Shown here: in pieces, positions 1 to 12,200 of the stretch | Layout: each line of letters starts with the position of its first letter | Position numbering within the stretch: the stretch's first letter is position 1 | Source of the DNA: Lycocorax pyrrhopterus obiensis | Lineage: Eukaryota; Chordata; Aves; Passeriformes; Paradisaeidae | Direction: 5' to 3' | Assembly: GCA_014706295.1 (NCBI GenBank) | Contig: JACSVZ010000002.1 | Coordinates: forward strand, 133,123,431 to 133,187,430 | DNA length: 64,000 nucleotides | Program-made: the position numbers and the translations under genes | Notes under the pieces: generated by a model | What the model saw: the letters and a program-made list of their open reading frames with translations, nothing else | Told to the model about the DNA's origin: nothing | Database searches by the model: none

Positions 1-2539
1 AGCTTGATACCTACATTGAGAAGGTAGACAATTTTTTATTTCAGATGTACATGAAATACTTGAAATAAATCTTTAGTTCTTCTCTCTTAACCTTGACTAT
101 AGAACAAAAAAAGTATAACAAGCTACTCCTAAGTGACCCATTATAATAATTTTCAGCTTGGCTAGTGTTGGTTGCTCATCTTGAATGGATATTTTCACTG
201 TTCTAGTAGATACCATATCCACTGGGAATGAAAGCTTTTCTTCAAATAAGACAAAAAGTCTCATTCAGATTTTCTACAAATTCCCTGACTACTGCAAGAA
301 GTCCTTTCCTCTTGGAAAGTAAATTAGGAGTGCCAGCTCTCCTGATCCATCGTGCCAACTTTTCAGTCATTTCTGTGAGAAATTTGATCTCTACAATGTA
401 TTAACTTTTTGTTGCTTCTTTGAACTTGGCCAACAAACTGGGTCAATTAACATAAATGGCAAAAGAGGCTGGACATCTGGGGAATGACACCAAATTCATT
501 TTCCATAACTTCGAAGTAACCAGATGGCAAATGATTCAAAGGCCTATCTTCAAGAACCAGCTGTATAGTCCACTTACCAGTACGGTGTTAGAAGTCAGCC
601 TTTACAGTAAGAAATTACACCTGCAACTTTGCCAATGACCTTGCATTAAAAAAAAAAAGGTTAAAATAAGAATTGTCACACTACAGGAAATTTATAAGGA
701 GCTTATCTGTAAATGAGGTATAGGCTATCAACAGTTAATTATATAAAGATAGCACTTAACAAGAAACAGGGTACACATCTTACCTATGCAGGCTGTATAT
801 TCAAAACAGATTAATGTTAATTAAATGGTCCGTCAAGCTGGAGTGTGCAAAATCGATGAGCACTGACAGCAGTATAATAGAGATAAATCTAAGACACTGT
901 CAACTATAGAAGGAAAAGTTTAGACATTACACATAAGCTATGGCATCCAAATTTTGATTGGGACCTCCTTACAGATTCAATGTTTACTTTGGGTGGGTTT
1001 TAGGGTCAGTTCACAGTATAGGGGGAGACCAGCTTTTAATGTTAGTGGCTTTTGGACTGAGATAAAAACAAGTCATCTCTACCAATCTCACATATTTAGG
1101 CTGAATTCCCCTCACTGCACAGAAGGTAGATGAAGCATGACTTTTAGAAAGAGATCTAAATCTCATGCAAAAGCTTTCTGCTGAACATTTACACTAAAGT
1201 CAAAGTGACATTTGACTAAGCAACATCCATCACTTGGTAATTCATTTCAGCTCTCTTTGCAGAATATGCAAATTTAATTACCACAGTTTTTATGGCATAG
1301 CAGTGTTCCTAAAGAAGGGATTTTGGTCCTTCTGAAACTTCCCCTCCCTGGTCTTTGTACTAGAAATACACTAAAATGACTTACAGTTCTGAAACAAAGC
1401 GAAGTTTTAAATCAAAATGTCATGGAATATTAACTCCGTATTTCATGAAATGCAAGTATTTTACTTGTTTCAATTTAATACCAGCCTGACCTAGATGTAT
1501 TATCTAACAACCTCATCTCTTTTTCCTCAGAAGACCTTCTTGATAGCAGGATGTCAAAACAAAAAGGGAACAAAGTACAGTTGATAAGCCTCTTCCTATC
1601 CAACATCTTTCTGTAGCAACCCTGTGCCAAGCATAGCACTGTGACATAAAGAGAGACCAGAGCATCCCTTGATCATATACTGAGATAGCTACATGACAGA
1701 ATGAAGAGAAATACATTAGCTATACTTAACATGTATTTTTAGTTTCTTTTCTTCCCTTGACACTTTCCAGCCAGGAATCACTTTGGAGAACTGCAGGAAC
1801 ACAAACATCTCTGAAAGACTTTTCTCTGTCTACTCTATAATTCAGGTTCAGAAACTTTCCACTTTGAATGAATGAATGACTACCATGGGACCATCACACA
1901 GATATTTTCTCTTCAAACATTACAAGTACTAAAATGAGCTTTGCCTGGTTTCTACAACTTGTTAGTCACTTCTGTTATACTTCTCTAGAAAGGTGCAAGC
2001 TCCCCTGAAACTTCTAAGGCCAGCTCATTTGTGTATCATCCCTCTGCTGTCGATTACCTAGTGCTTAAAAAAGGATGAGCTCACCCAACATCTCCTGAGG
2101 GCATGTATGATATCTTCTTCCTCTAACCGATCATCTGTTTTCACAGAGTGCAATTACCTCTGAGGGCTGATTTCTGCCAGGACAATGAGCTTAAAGGTTA
2201 TTGAGAAGGGCACCCAAGTCTGTATATGCTTGCACAAAGGCAGCATGATTTCATTTCCATAATAAGCCATAAAGCAAAGTGCTTTTTAGGTATTGGTCCA
2301 TCTATGGAGTTTCCCACAGTCAAATTCAGGAGAAACATTAGCCAGCTATTTTCAATTGACTCCTCTGGTCAAATAAAATACCAAATAAAATAGTAAAAAA
2401 AAATCTCAAGAAACTCAATTAATAAAATAATTGCTTAGTATAGGAATCAAAGGAGGATTTATGGACGTACATCCATGCAGAGGAATAGGAAACAAGTAGT
2501 AGCACATCCTAGACAAAAGGCTAAGAAAAGAGCATTTGA
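1..2539. other. Single-copy intergenic DNA, no gene seen
   Basis: AT-rich sequence without a recognisable repeat family. On the minus strand two overlapping short open stretches (about 400-245 and 271-107) are followed by an AATAAA at 40-35, but stops and a frame change break them and I recognise no protein, so I do not call a gene. An A-tract at about 646-658 and several A-rich patches near 2380-2430 are the only low-complexity elements. Confidence 0.6.
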
Positions 2540-3111
2540 GTCATTCAGCCTCATCAACTCCCATCCCGCTCTACTCTGTGCTAGTGCAGCCTCACTTCAA
2601 GTCCTCTGTGCAGTTTTGGGTGCCACAATTTAAGAAGGGTATAAAGCTCTTACAAAGCACCCAAAGGAGGACAACCAAGATGGTGAAGGACAAGAAGGGC
2701 CTTGAGGGGAAGCCATATGAGGAGCCTCTAAAGTCGTTTGGTCTGTTCGGCCTGGATAAGGGGAGATTGAGGGGAGACCTCACAGTGGTCTACAGCTTCC
2801 TCATGAGGTGAAGTGGAAAGCTTCCTTCTATTTGATGACCAACAATACAACCCCAGAGAATGGCCTGAGGTTGTGTCAGGGGAGATTGGATATTAGGAAA
2901 ATATTCTTCACCCAGAGGGTGGCTGGGCTCTGGAACAGGCTCCCCAGGGAAGTGGTCATGGCCCCAAGCCTGACAGAGTTCAAGAAGCATTTGGAAAATA
3001 CAGTTAGGCGCATGGTGTGATTCTTAGGGATGGTGCTGTGCAGGGCCAGGATTTGGACTTTGATGATCCTTGTAGGTCCCTTCTGACTCAGCTTATTCTC
3101 TGATTCTGTGA
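2540..3111 (+). mobile_element. CR1 LINE fragment, 5'-truncated, intact 3' end
   Basis: Non-LTR retrotransposon fragment in sense orientation. The left part encodes the end of the CR1 reverse transcriptase ORF (residues like LYSVLVQPHF then VQFWVPQFKKG), followed by the C-terminal motif with WNRLPREVV near 2930-2960. The frame changes near 2808, so the ORF is broken. The 3' end carries the diagnostic CR1 terminus, a GATGATCCTTGTAGGTCCCT-type block followed by the ATTCTCTGATTCTGTGA octamer repeat ending at about 3111. CR1 elements integrate by target-primed reverse transcription and are usually 5'-truncated, as here. Dead copy; function none expected. Confidence 0.95.
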
Positions 3112-3939
3112 ACTCCACTGTACATGACAAGCAGTTCCCTGACATTCACATAAAAGCCTGATCTACTTTATGTACCCAACATTTCATGGTGCCACTACTG
3201 TCATTTGGGAACTCCTCTTTCTTTTATTTGTCTTCGACAGCATCTTTTCTTCATTTTAGGGATCGATTGAGACACCCACGAACATTCACTCAAATGTTTC
3301 CTAAGCTCAAATATTTTGATGTTACTTTTGTTCCATGAACAGACTGAATACCAAAACATCCTGAGAAATTGTTTGAAATGTTTTAGAAAAAAACCAGAAA
3401 AGATTTTTTTTCTCCAAATCCAAAAGAATAATTTCAGCATTTTTATATCAGCATATTTAATTTTCTTGCATTAAAACCAACTGAAGAAAAGTTGATTAAA
3501 GACCACATGAAGATGAAGCAGTCTGTGAGATTGAAGTGCCTCGTGGGACCTGTCATTCTAGAGCCCTCCCTCCTGCCTAAGCGTTAGGCAGCTATTTCTG
3601 CAGTGCATGATTGCCGTGACAGTATGACAAAATGCATCATGAGAGAAATGTATAGGCAATAAGAAGATCAGATCATGGAGTAAGGGAGGGCCACAAAACA
3701 TTTCCACAAATCCGTGAAACCATCCATAACACATAAGGGTTGAACTGATTTCAGAGATAGTGTTTTAGTGCAATTCAAAAGATTTTAATTTGGATCACAT
3801 GGATTCAAGAGGAGGCCCTTTCTTTAGTTTTCTCATTGAAATAAAAATAATAATAATTTAAAAATACTGTATTAAAGAAGTTATAATCATAGCTTCATGA
3901 TTTTAAGTAGAAATTTTTGAGTGAGAAACAGCTTTAAAT
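3112..3939. other. Single-copy intergenic DNA
   Basis: No gene, RNA or recognisable repeat. A short A/T-rich patch with ATAATAATAATTT lies near 3845-3860. Confidence 0.5.
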
Positions 3940-4112
3940 GAGTCCAAAGGAGAGCCACAAAGATGATCAGAGGGTTGGAGCAGCTCTCCTATGAAGACAG
4001 GCTCAGGGAGCTGGAGTTGCTCAGCGTGAAGAAGAGCAGGGTCAACCTTAGAGCAGCCTTCCAGTGCCTAGAGGAAAGTACAAGGGAGCTGGAGAGGGAC
4101 TTTTATAAAGGC
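3940..4112 (+). mobile_element. CR1 LINE fragment, truncated at both ends
   Basis: About 170 bp matching the CR1 segment after the RT domain. It shows the familiar order GTCCAAAGGAGAGCCACAAA, then GATCAGAGGGTTGGAGCA, then a block about the bird-typical CTGGAGTTGCTCAG. It stops before the C-terminal motif and has no octamer tail, so it has lost its 3' end by deletion or rearrangement as well as its 5' end. It lies 830 bp from the previous CR1 in the same orientation. In the usual CR1 order this segment lies upstream of that copy's C-terminal part, so the two are not simply one element split by an insertion. Confidence 0.85.
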
Positions 4113-5559
4113 ATACGATTCATCACTGTTTGACCCATATGAAAGTAAATGTAAAGTAAATTTCTATAGGAAGTTAGCTATAATTACCAGCCAAAATATT
4201 GGCAACCTAAGCCCATTCTGGGGTGATTTACAGTGACACTGACTCCACACAAAACTCTTAGTTTCCTTTGGAGGTAGGTTTTGTTCTCAGAGATGTTGAC
4301 TGTCATCTGGTATGGTATAACTTTCTAATCTCTTTCTGAACCAGTTTGAAAGTGTTAATAATGCCCCATAATTTTAAGAAATAATTCTTTCTAAAAGGTA
4401 AGAAGATTCAGGTGTCAGCCTTTAGGGACCTTTGAAAACATTATTATATTCAGGAAAACTATCCATAATCTTGCACAGAGAGAAAAAGTCTTAGAAGGGA
4501 TTAGAAAATACCAGTGTTCTTTGTCAGTAAGTACATAATTCATTCAATTTAGTTACTGCTAATCTTTTCTCTTTACTTTTTTAGAACTGACCTAATGTGT
4601 CAAATTTACATATATTTCAACAGAAACACATTTTCTAGTCACACAGAAAAGATTAGCTATATATAGCATGGTCCTTAAGAGTTTCAAACTGCTTTTATAT
4701 CCCATAAGCAATAGTTTATAACTGTGCTAAGTGATCTTTTTATACAATTGCTAATAAGAACATTAGCACTCTTCCCATACTAAAAGTATCAATTAATCTC
4801 ATATATTAGAGATAACCTGGCGTTAATGCATCATTAGATCAACAGCATTGATTTCAGAAAGTTTTTTTTATGTGTATACATTTTAGAAAGATCAGACTAT
4901 AATAAATTTTGGTTTATAAGTGTCCTTTTGCATATGCTTATCATTATTGAGCTTCGCAAATGACCCATTCCCCAGTGAGACCAGGGGAATTATGGTAAAC
5001 CAACTGATCACACTGAAGGAAGTGTAATCTGTCAGTCTCTGCAGCAACCACTGTACAAAATACTTGCCTAAAAATTAAAAAGAAAACAATAAAGAAAAGA
5101 CCTAATGAAAGAACAACCCAAAACTAGACAAGAGATTGGCTAGATTGCCGTGTGATTAAAAGCTTGGGTTTACAGCTGGAAAACCTAGAGTCAATTCTTG
5201 TATTTACCAATTCACTTCATGTTTCTAAGTCATAACTTTGCATTTGTCAGATGAAATGAAAGTACTTTTCTACTTAAGCAGCTAATATGTTGGAAAGGGA
5301 CTGTTTCTCCCCATGTTTCTGTATTGTTCCTACACAACAGCATCCCGGTGCAACTGGACACTGGGGTTCATAGTGGCACATATTAAAACCCCCACAGAAA
5401 TATTTATACAGGCTTTAAGATTTCAGAGTAGGTAGAGGGTAGGGGTTCTCCATAGCAAAATGAAAATTACCTAGCTAAACAACCATAAGAGACAACATTT
5501 AAGGTCACAGGATGAGGTACAAGGAAGTTTTGGGATCAATGTGCGGGTACCATTTTTAA
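4113..5559. other. Single-copy intergenic DNA
   Basis: AT-rich; no ORF of note and no repeat that I recognise. Confidence 0.5.
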
Positions 5560-5564
5560 GCTAG
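5560..5564. repeat. Left target-site duplication (GCTAG) of the solo LTR
   Basis: GCTAG directly abuts the TGTCC end of the LTR and is repeated exactly at 6226-6230 after the GGACA end. A 5-bp duplication is the integration footprint usual for ERVL-type and some other avian endogenous retroviruses. Confidence 0.85.
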
Positions 5565-6225
5565 TGTCCAAGTTTGAGACAAATTCGGAGGAACGTCTGA
5601 AATGAATGTCTTCTGACAGAAGGCAGGTTACAGCCACCCCTCCGCCACCAGGTTCGGAAAGAATTTTCCTCGGAGGAAAGTGAAAAAAATTTATTTATTT
5701 AACAAGCAGAGTGCACACAGGCATGGGAAAAAAAAGAAAATAATGCTAAATAATAAAACCTCTCGCTGTGGAGAGAACCTGGTAAAATTCAAAGTCCTTT
5801 GTGGGTGGCTCTCTCTCCTCTCTGGAGCTGGGGTTTGGTGTGGGCCCCTCCGAGTGAAGGTGCAGGGCTTCCTGGTGATGTTCTGGTGCTGCTGAACAGT
5901 CCAGAAGAGAAGAAGAAGAAGCCAAAGTCCCTGGGAAAAAACTTTCTTTCCTCACCTAGTAGACTAGCTGAAAAGCAAAGGAGTTTAACTCTCCATCTCT
6001 CTCCTGAGAAAAGGAACCGAGAGCTGGGAAAAGCAGGAAGGTGCTTTCCTCCGCTCTGTAGCAGCCAGGAATGCAGGGGAGTGTGTGTCCTTGAGCACAA
6101 ACTGCTCCGCTTTTTTTTTCTCCCTTTCTCTCGGACCCAGCTTAAAGACACAGAAAGGCACAGGATTCATGTCTGGCATAGGGCAGACGATAGGGAATAC
6201 AGTATCATACAGTTACTCCAGGACA
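5565..6225 (-). mobile_element. Solo LTR of an avian endogenous retrovirus, ERVL-like
   Basis: A 661-bp LTR read on the minus strand from 6225 to 5565. It begins TGTCCTGGAG and ends ACTTGGACA, giving a 5-bp inverted repeat TGTCC/GGACA with canonical TG...CA ends. It is flanked by a perfect GCTAG duplication. Overlapping polyadenylation signals AATAAATAAA lie at 5699-5690 on the minus strand, followed by a short U5 of about 125 bp. The U3 side is rich in purine/pyrimidine tracts, including a GAAGAAGAAG run at about 5907-5920. No internal retroviral sequence or second LTR is present, so the provirus was lost by LTR-LTR recombination. The family name is from memory of songbird ERVL LTR tails (AATAAA, then a CTTTCC and CCGAACC-type block) and should be treated as probable. 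Open frames inside it (5789-6151 minus, 5799-6230 plus) are incidental. Confidence 0.88.
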
Positions 6226-6230
6226 GCTAG
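6226..6230. repeat. Right target-site duplication (GCTAG) of the solo LTR
   Basis: Exact copy of 5560-5564, directly following the LTR end ...CCAGGACA. Confidence 0.85.
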
Positions 6231-9200
6231 TCATCCTGACTGTTTGGTTTTTCATTTTGGACTGAATGTGCACCTTCTAGTCACACAGAGAGGAAAGGAT
6301 CGGCTGTGTAGGGGAAGTTCAAGAGCTGGAAATTACTTCAAATCTCACCATGCAGCAAGAAACATTTTCTGTTTGTTTTTTTTTTCCCCCCATATGCTTT
6401 GTTTCCTTGGGTGGATTTCAGGAGGGAGGAATAAGGACGAAACATCCCATGACTACTGACCTTGTGAGAATGGGTGATGTATGTCATTTCCCAATTCTGT
6501 GGGAGTTCATCAAGCCCCTTCTCTACCACTTGAAAATCATTGTGCACATCCTATTTTTAGTTCACACAGTATTTGTTTGTGTATCTTTTTTCCTGTCTCT
6601 TCTTCTTCCCACCAGACTGAGGGCAAGCACTGTGGGAAATTCAACTCTTGTTTGATACATATTAGTTTTGGTTTTGTATTTTAAGTAGCAACAAAATCTT
6701 CCACATTAAAAGATTAGAGTGAACCATGACCATAATCTTCTTTTCTGATGGACAAGGCTATAGAATATCCTCGAATAAGCAACCAATTAAAACCATGTAG
6801 ATCTATCAAAATGGTTCAGATTTATTAAAAATAATAAAGATAGTAGACCACCTACAGCAGTCATTGGTTGTTTGTCCTCATCATTCAAACAATAACAAAG
6901 AAATAATCGAGGAAAGTAATCCTCTGGCTTTCAATTTCTAGACTGGATTTTGTCAAGCATGTACTACTGCCTACCAGTCACATCTTCATCTGCAACACTG
7001 AAACCTGAACATTCATCAATTCTCCATCACAGGCTGCAGTTGGGAAACAAGTCAGCCCTTAGCTTTTTCTGTCACATCAAAGTGAATGGCACACAGAAAT
7101 CTCTCAGTCAACAATGTACTAAAAGATGGTTTCCAAGCTCTTCTCTAAGCCCTCATTTAGTGTGGGAAGAACACAGCCCTGAGACAGCTGCATGGCATTT
7201 GAGCTGTGTCCTGTGCATCTGGTTCTCCCAGTTGCTGTTTGCCTTCTTCAACCCTGCAATCAAAACTGAGACCAACTCTTTCAAGTTCTTTTCAGCTGCA
7301 TGCACAGGACCTGCAGTTACTCTCCAAAATTTCCTATTGCCATTCCCATCCTCCTGCTTTGCTCTGAAAGAGCCTTGGCAGCCAAAGTCCTCCCCAGGGA
7401 AAGATCATCTTCTCCTTCAGCTTTCCTCAGGACTGCCATAGCACTTCACTTAGAGACGAACTGCATGCCCCTTTGTAGTAGATACAGGTAGGATACACTG
7501 AACACTGAACTACAACACACTTAAAAGCAGGTGGAAGAAGCTGTACAGTGAAAAGTTTTATACAATTACACCCCTCAGGGCTTGTGCTGCCTTATTTATA
7601 GCTTTTTGCACCCTCTTATTCTACCCCTTTCCAGGTAACAAATCCCAGATATGCTTGGATAAGTATTTCAAAACTGTATATTCAGAGAACAGTTAAAATA
7701 GACAGCAAATATTTACAGTTGCCATGGAAAAAAACTCTACTCTATGCTATGCCCTGTCATTTTAAATCTGGTTTAGGCCTGACAGGCTGAGCAACCAAGG
7801 TAATTACATCTAAAATACATCTAGCTGGAGTCAAGCAGTTATTCTTTCCTAGACTGCAAAGCCATAAAGAAGATGAGATGCAACACTGATGGTAGTAAAC
7901 TCGGTGATAATTTTAAGGCTAAGTGTGCTTCCCCCTTTTCCATTTACATGTTTTTGCTCCAGATGGGCCTTAAAAGCTCAGTATAGTTTGCTAACTAATT
8001 ACTGGCTTAACTGACACCCAGTTACAAACAATGACAATAAAACTCACAGATCCCTCAAAGGTATTTCAATACTCATCCTCTTACAAGGAGTCATCAGTGA
8101 TACCCGGTGCTGGGCTATCCTTCCCTGCCCTGCCTGGGTGACACACCTATGCCAGGAGCAGCCGCCTGTGTTGACTAAAGCCTTGCTGCCCCTAAGACCA
8201 GGTGGAATTTGTCATTAGCTTCCAAAGAGAGACACCAAAATCCTTTCTATGGAAGTCTGACAAGGATCAAAGGGAGGCATGGCTTAGTCAGGTTTCTATT
8301 TCTGACCTCTACCTGAATCTTGCAAGAAAGTGGATTATCCTCATAAAGACGTTTAAGCATTCCAGTATTTATGGAATGTTTTTTTGCATACATTTCAGCA
8401 TGAAAATATGAAACATATATACACCTCTTAAATACTCGGTTGTGCAAATGTTTTCCAAAGCTGCATGATAAAATGATGTTATATTAGCTGCATTCTGGGG
8501 CCAAGCCATTTATCTATTTTAAGAGGAGAACTTGAAAGTTTAAAATTAATGGTGAAGGGTTGCATATATCCTCTAGAGAACAAGGTGTTGAAGATTTTTA
8601 CTTAGCCCACTTGATCTTTGAGAAATAGTTAGTAGGCAAATTAACCCCTGACTTGGCTCTGAGCAAGTATGGACCTTTAAGTGTGTCTATCTCTGGCTCC
8701 ATATCTCAAATTTGAAGTTTACATCAAGTCTACTTCTATTAATAACAAGTCAGAATCATGCAGTCATTTACAAATTAGGAGTTAAATGCATTCTTTCCCC
8801 ACTAGCCTTAACAGGTAAGTGAAAAGGTGATTGTATATGCAGTCCAACAATATTTATAAAAGGGTGAACTGAACAAACATATCAAGTGAGCTAAAATCAA
8901 TAGTTATAATGATCTAATCATCTGTTAGTTCTCATTTTCAGATCAAGTACTGTGTTAACTTTTCTACTTGTTACATTATGCAATTCATAACCTACCTGTT
9001 CATACTCATCATAAGACACTGTATATCTATATTTTTTATTTATAACACTACTTGTTTTCAGCCATAAAGATCATAATTTTCAGGATTTTTTATTATCTAC
9101 AATACTGGATAAGATCTGGATACACTGCAGTTTAGTAATCTCTTAAGTGCTACTTTTCAGGCCAAAGAAGCCATGCAGAAAATTTTCTGAGGTTCTCGAC

Positions 9201-12200
9201 AGAAATGGTTTTGTGTAGGAGGAGGATAAAAAAGAGATTTTAATAATGAAGTGTGGAGTTGCAGTATAGAGACACAGGTTAAGGCTTCCCAGAGGCATTA
9301 GCAAAATTGAATTTTGCCTCTCCAAGGATGGAGACTCAGGGCTTTGACCATGGGAAGGGGCAGAATCACAACAGGAATCTTGTGAAGGTATAGAGTTTGT
9401 TTGGTTTGCTGCTGCCAGAGAGAAGGACTGGGCACTCCCATGGGACTGAGCTACCCACATGTGCCCTCATCCTCACATCGTTGCTCCATTTCCAGTAGTG
9501 ACCTTCCCAGTTTTGCCACAGGCAATGTAAGCAGGAGGGGCACAGCCTTCCGCAGGCTGTCATCCAAAGCAAACACCAACTCTGCTCCTGCTCACAGCTG
9601 GTGATAATCTTTAATTATCCAGGTGTCCGCATGGCAGAAAAGTTCCAGTACCTAAGAGCATGGTATCTCCTTTTCAAAGGACAAATAAATATTTTTGGAA
9701 TCATCATACAAAAAAAATAGGATCATGAATATGCAATGTAGAATGATCCTCCAAAGGATCATCTTTTGTTGCTTGCCAAGAAGAAACTTGTTTCAAGTAA
9801 TAAGGACAGATACTCAATTACTACAAATTGCTACATGGTACAGACATTCAAAATTCATTTGAAATTCACAGATCTGTGATAATTTTCATTTTCAAACAAA
9901 TCACATAGTAGAGTACAGTAGCTCTAATTATTTTGTTTGTGGTATACACAGATGTCTGGATCAGGTGGGAGCCACATTACACAAGTCAACAGGCAGCACC
10001 CATCTGGCTACAAGGCACCGCTCATACAGACAGTGTGTAACTACTGGATGAGACCAACAAAAATCAGGGTAAGATGAAGACGGGACAAGGTGGATGATGA
10101 AGTTATGTAACAGCAAGAACATGGTCTAATATGAACTAGTCAAGTGTATATGCTATACAAAAAAGAAGACATTGGTAGCAGCAAGCTCAGTATGAATTTT
10201 ACAGCTAGGAAAATAAATGTATTTTAGCTGATTTTAGGGCCTTTTCAATTTCCACATTTATTATCAAATTCAATTTTCCTGAATTTGCTCACTCATAGCT
10301 ATATTTACTTTCTAAAATAGCTTCATGAGAATGCCTGGTTCTTTGTTTTCAAATGGGCTATAGAACCAATCATGAACAATTTCAGAAGTGGAGTTACACA
10401 AAGTTTGTTAATTGAGGTATTTGGGCAGCTAACCTGATAAATTTAAAAATATATGAGTTAGTCCTGCTTACTCAGCTCTGGTGAATGATACTCAAATTCT
10501 CTTCCCCTTTTTAAGTTTCAGCTGACCAGAGATGAGAAGAAATCTGATTTGTCAGAACTTCATGAAACCCTATTACCAAGAGTGAGGAACAAATATCCAA
10601 AGCAGAGGAAGAAGCCTTGGGCTGACAACATGTCCAAAATTTCTAAGACCTAAATATGTTTTATTAATAGTTTGCAAACAGAAAAAAGTGCAGACTGAAA
10701 AAAAAATTTATGATGAATGTCTTGATGGCAGTTATTTACCACATCAGCAGGAAAATGTTTATTTCTAATATTTTAAATAAAATATTTATATTTTTGAAAT
10801 AGGGAAACATTCACACTATATAATTGTCTTCTACTTATGTTGACTGGAAACATCTCAATATTTGCAACAGAAATAGTTATTAATTAAAACACTAATTTTC
10901 TAGACTTGTTCAGACTACACTGTTGATTAAACATCCTCAGGACCCAGTAAGAATAAGAAATGAGCGTGTTATGACTTGTCAGTTGCACAAACATGACTTT
11001 CAGCTACCAGGAAAGTCTTTGAGCTACACAAATACTTACTGCATTCCTGCAAAACACAAAACAAATGGTGAACTGCCTCCACTTAAAAAAAAAAATGAGG
11101 CAGCAGAATTGCATGTAAATCATGCTTTTTCACTGCTTAAATTGTAACTTCTCAAAAAACAAGAGGAAAAGTAGAGATATTCCTAAGTGGTTAACATACA
11201 TTTGTGCATGGACCTTTCTGCCCACGCATTTATGCAAATACAATCAACATTTGATTTCCATGAGTGTCACTTTTTCCCTACATTGTTCTAGTTAATTCCT
11301 GTATTACTTTCTAAGAAAAATAACCAATAGGAAAGGAAACAAATAACAGAGGAGACAAAGTGTGTCTAATTAAATAAGGTATCTGCCTCCTTCCTGGTAC
11401 TCCATTGCATCACACTCCCAGAAAATATTTTCAGAAAATCCATTTGTTCCAGATATCGCCTCCTCTCCAGCTAATACACACAGAGTTTATCCTGCTTTTG
11501 AAACACTGTAGTCTTAATATTTTAACCAGTTCACACTGGAATATTTGTCTGGATCCTTCTACCTAGGTTAAAAATGGCAGATATCCAAGCACAAATCCTT
11601 GCACCAGTGTGAAGGGTATTTTTGCTGGGATAGGAGACCTATTCTTTTTTTGTGCTCACCATTTGTTAACCTAAGCCTATGGTTTCTTTTTCTTGGATGC
11701 TGCACTGTGTGCATGAAGACAAAGAAGCCTGTAAGAGATCATTTATACTACCTGCAAACTCAGGTGCACTGGACCACGGAATGTTCTCTGAGTCATTTCC
11801 TCTGCACTGCCCTTAGAAATAAAGCTTCATCTCCTTCTTGCTCGCTTCGTTCTCTTAACTACCAAAAAAATTGGTAATTTGTTGATCTTTAATACAGCAC
11901 ACATCAAGGACTTGGACTCCATTGTGTTAGAAATGACACAAACAAGGATGAAATAAAATCCTTGCTCTAGAAAGCTTGCTGTTCTGAGAATTAGATATGG
12001 GAAGCTGCAATACTAATGGACTAGATCAATACGGCATTTGCTGTATTTTTCCTTTGCTTTGGCCTTCTGGTAAATAAGGAATAGACTCACTTCACTAGCA
12101 GCCAAGCTGTAATCAGGGAGCAGGGAGTAGGGAGTCACAGCTGAAGTAAATCTTTGAAGACTGTATGAAAATCTCTGGAGACTACAGAAGATGCAGAAGT

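Noticed and set aside
5789..6230. Open frames of 120 and 143 codons on opposite strands
   Set aside because: They fall inside the solo LTR, which does not normally encode protein.
6950..7441. 163-codon plus-strand open frame
   Set aside because: Ser/Pro/Leu/Cys-rich, no domain, no splice or promoter context; length compatible with chance in 64 kb.
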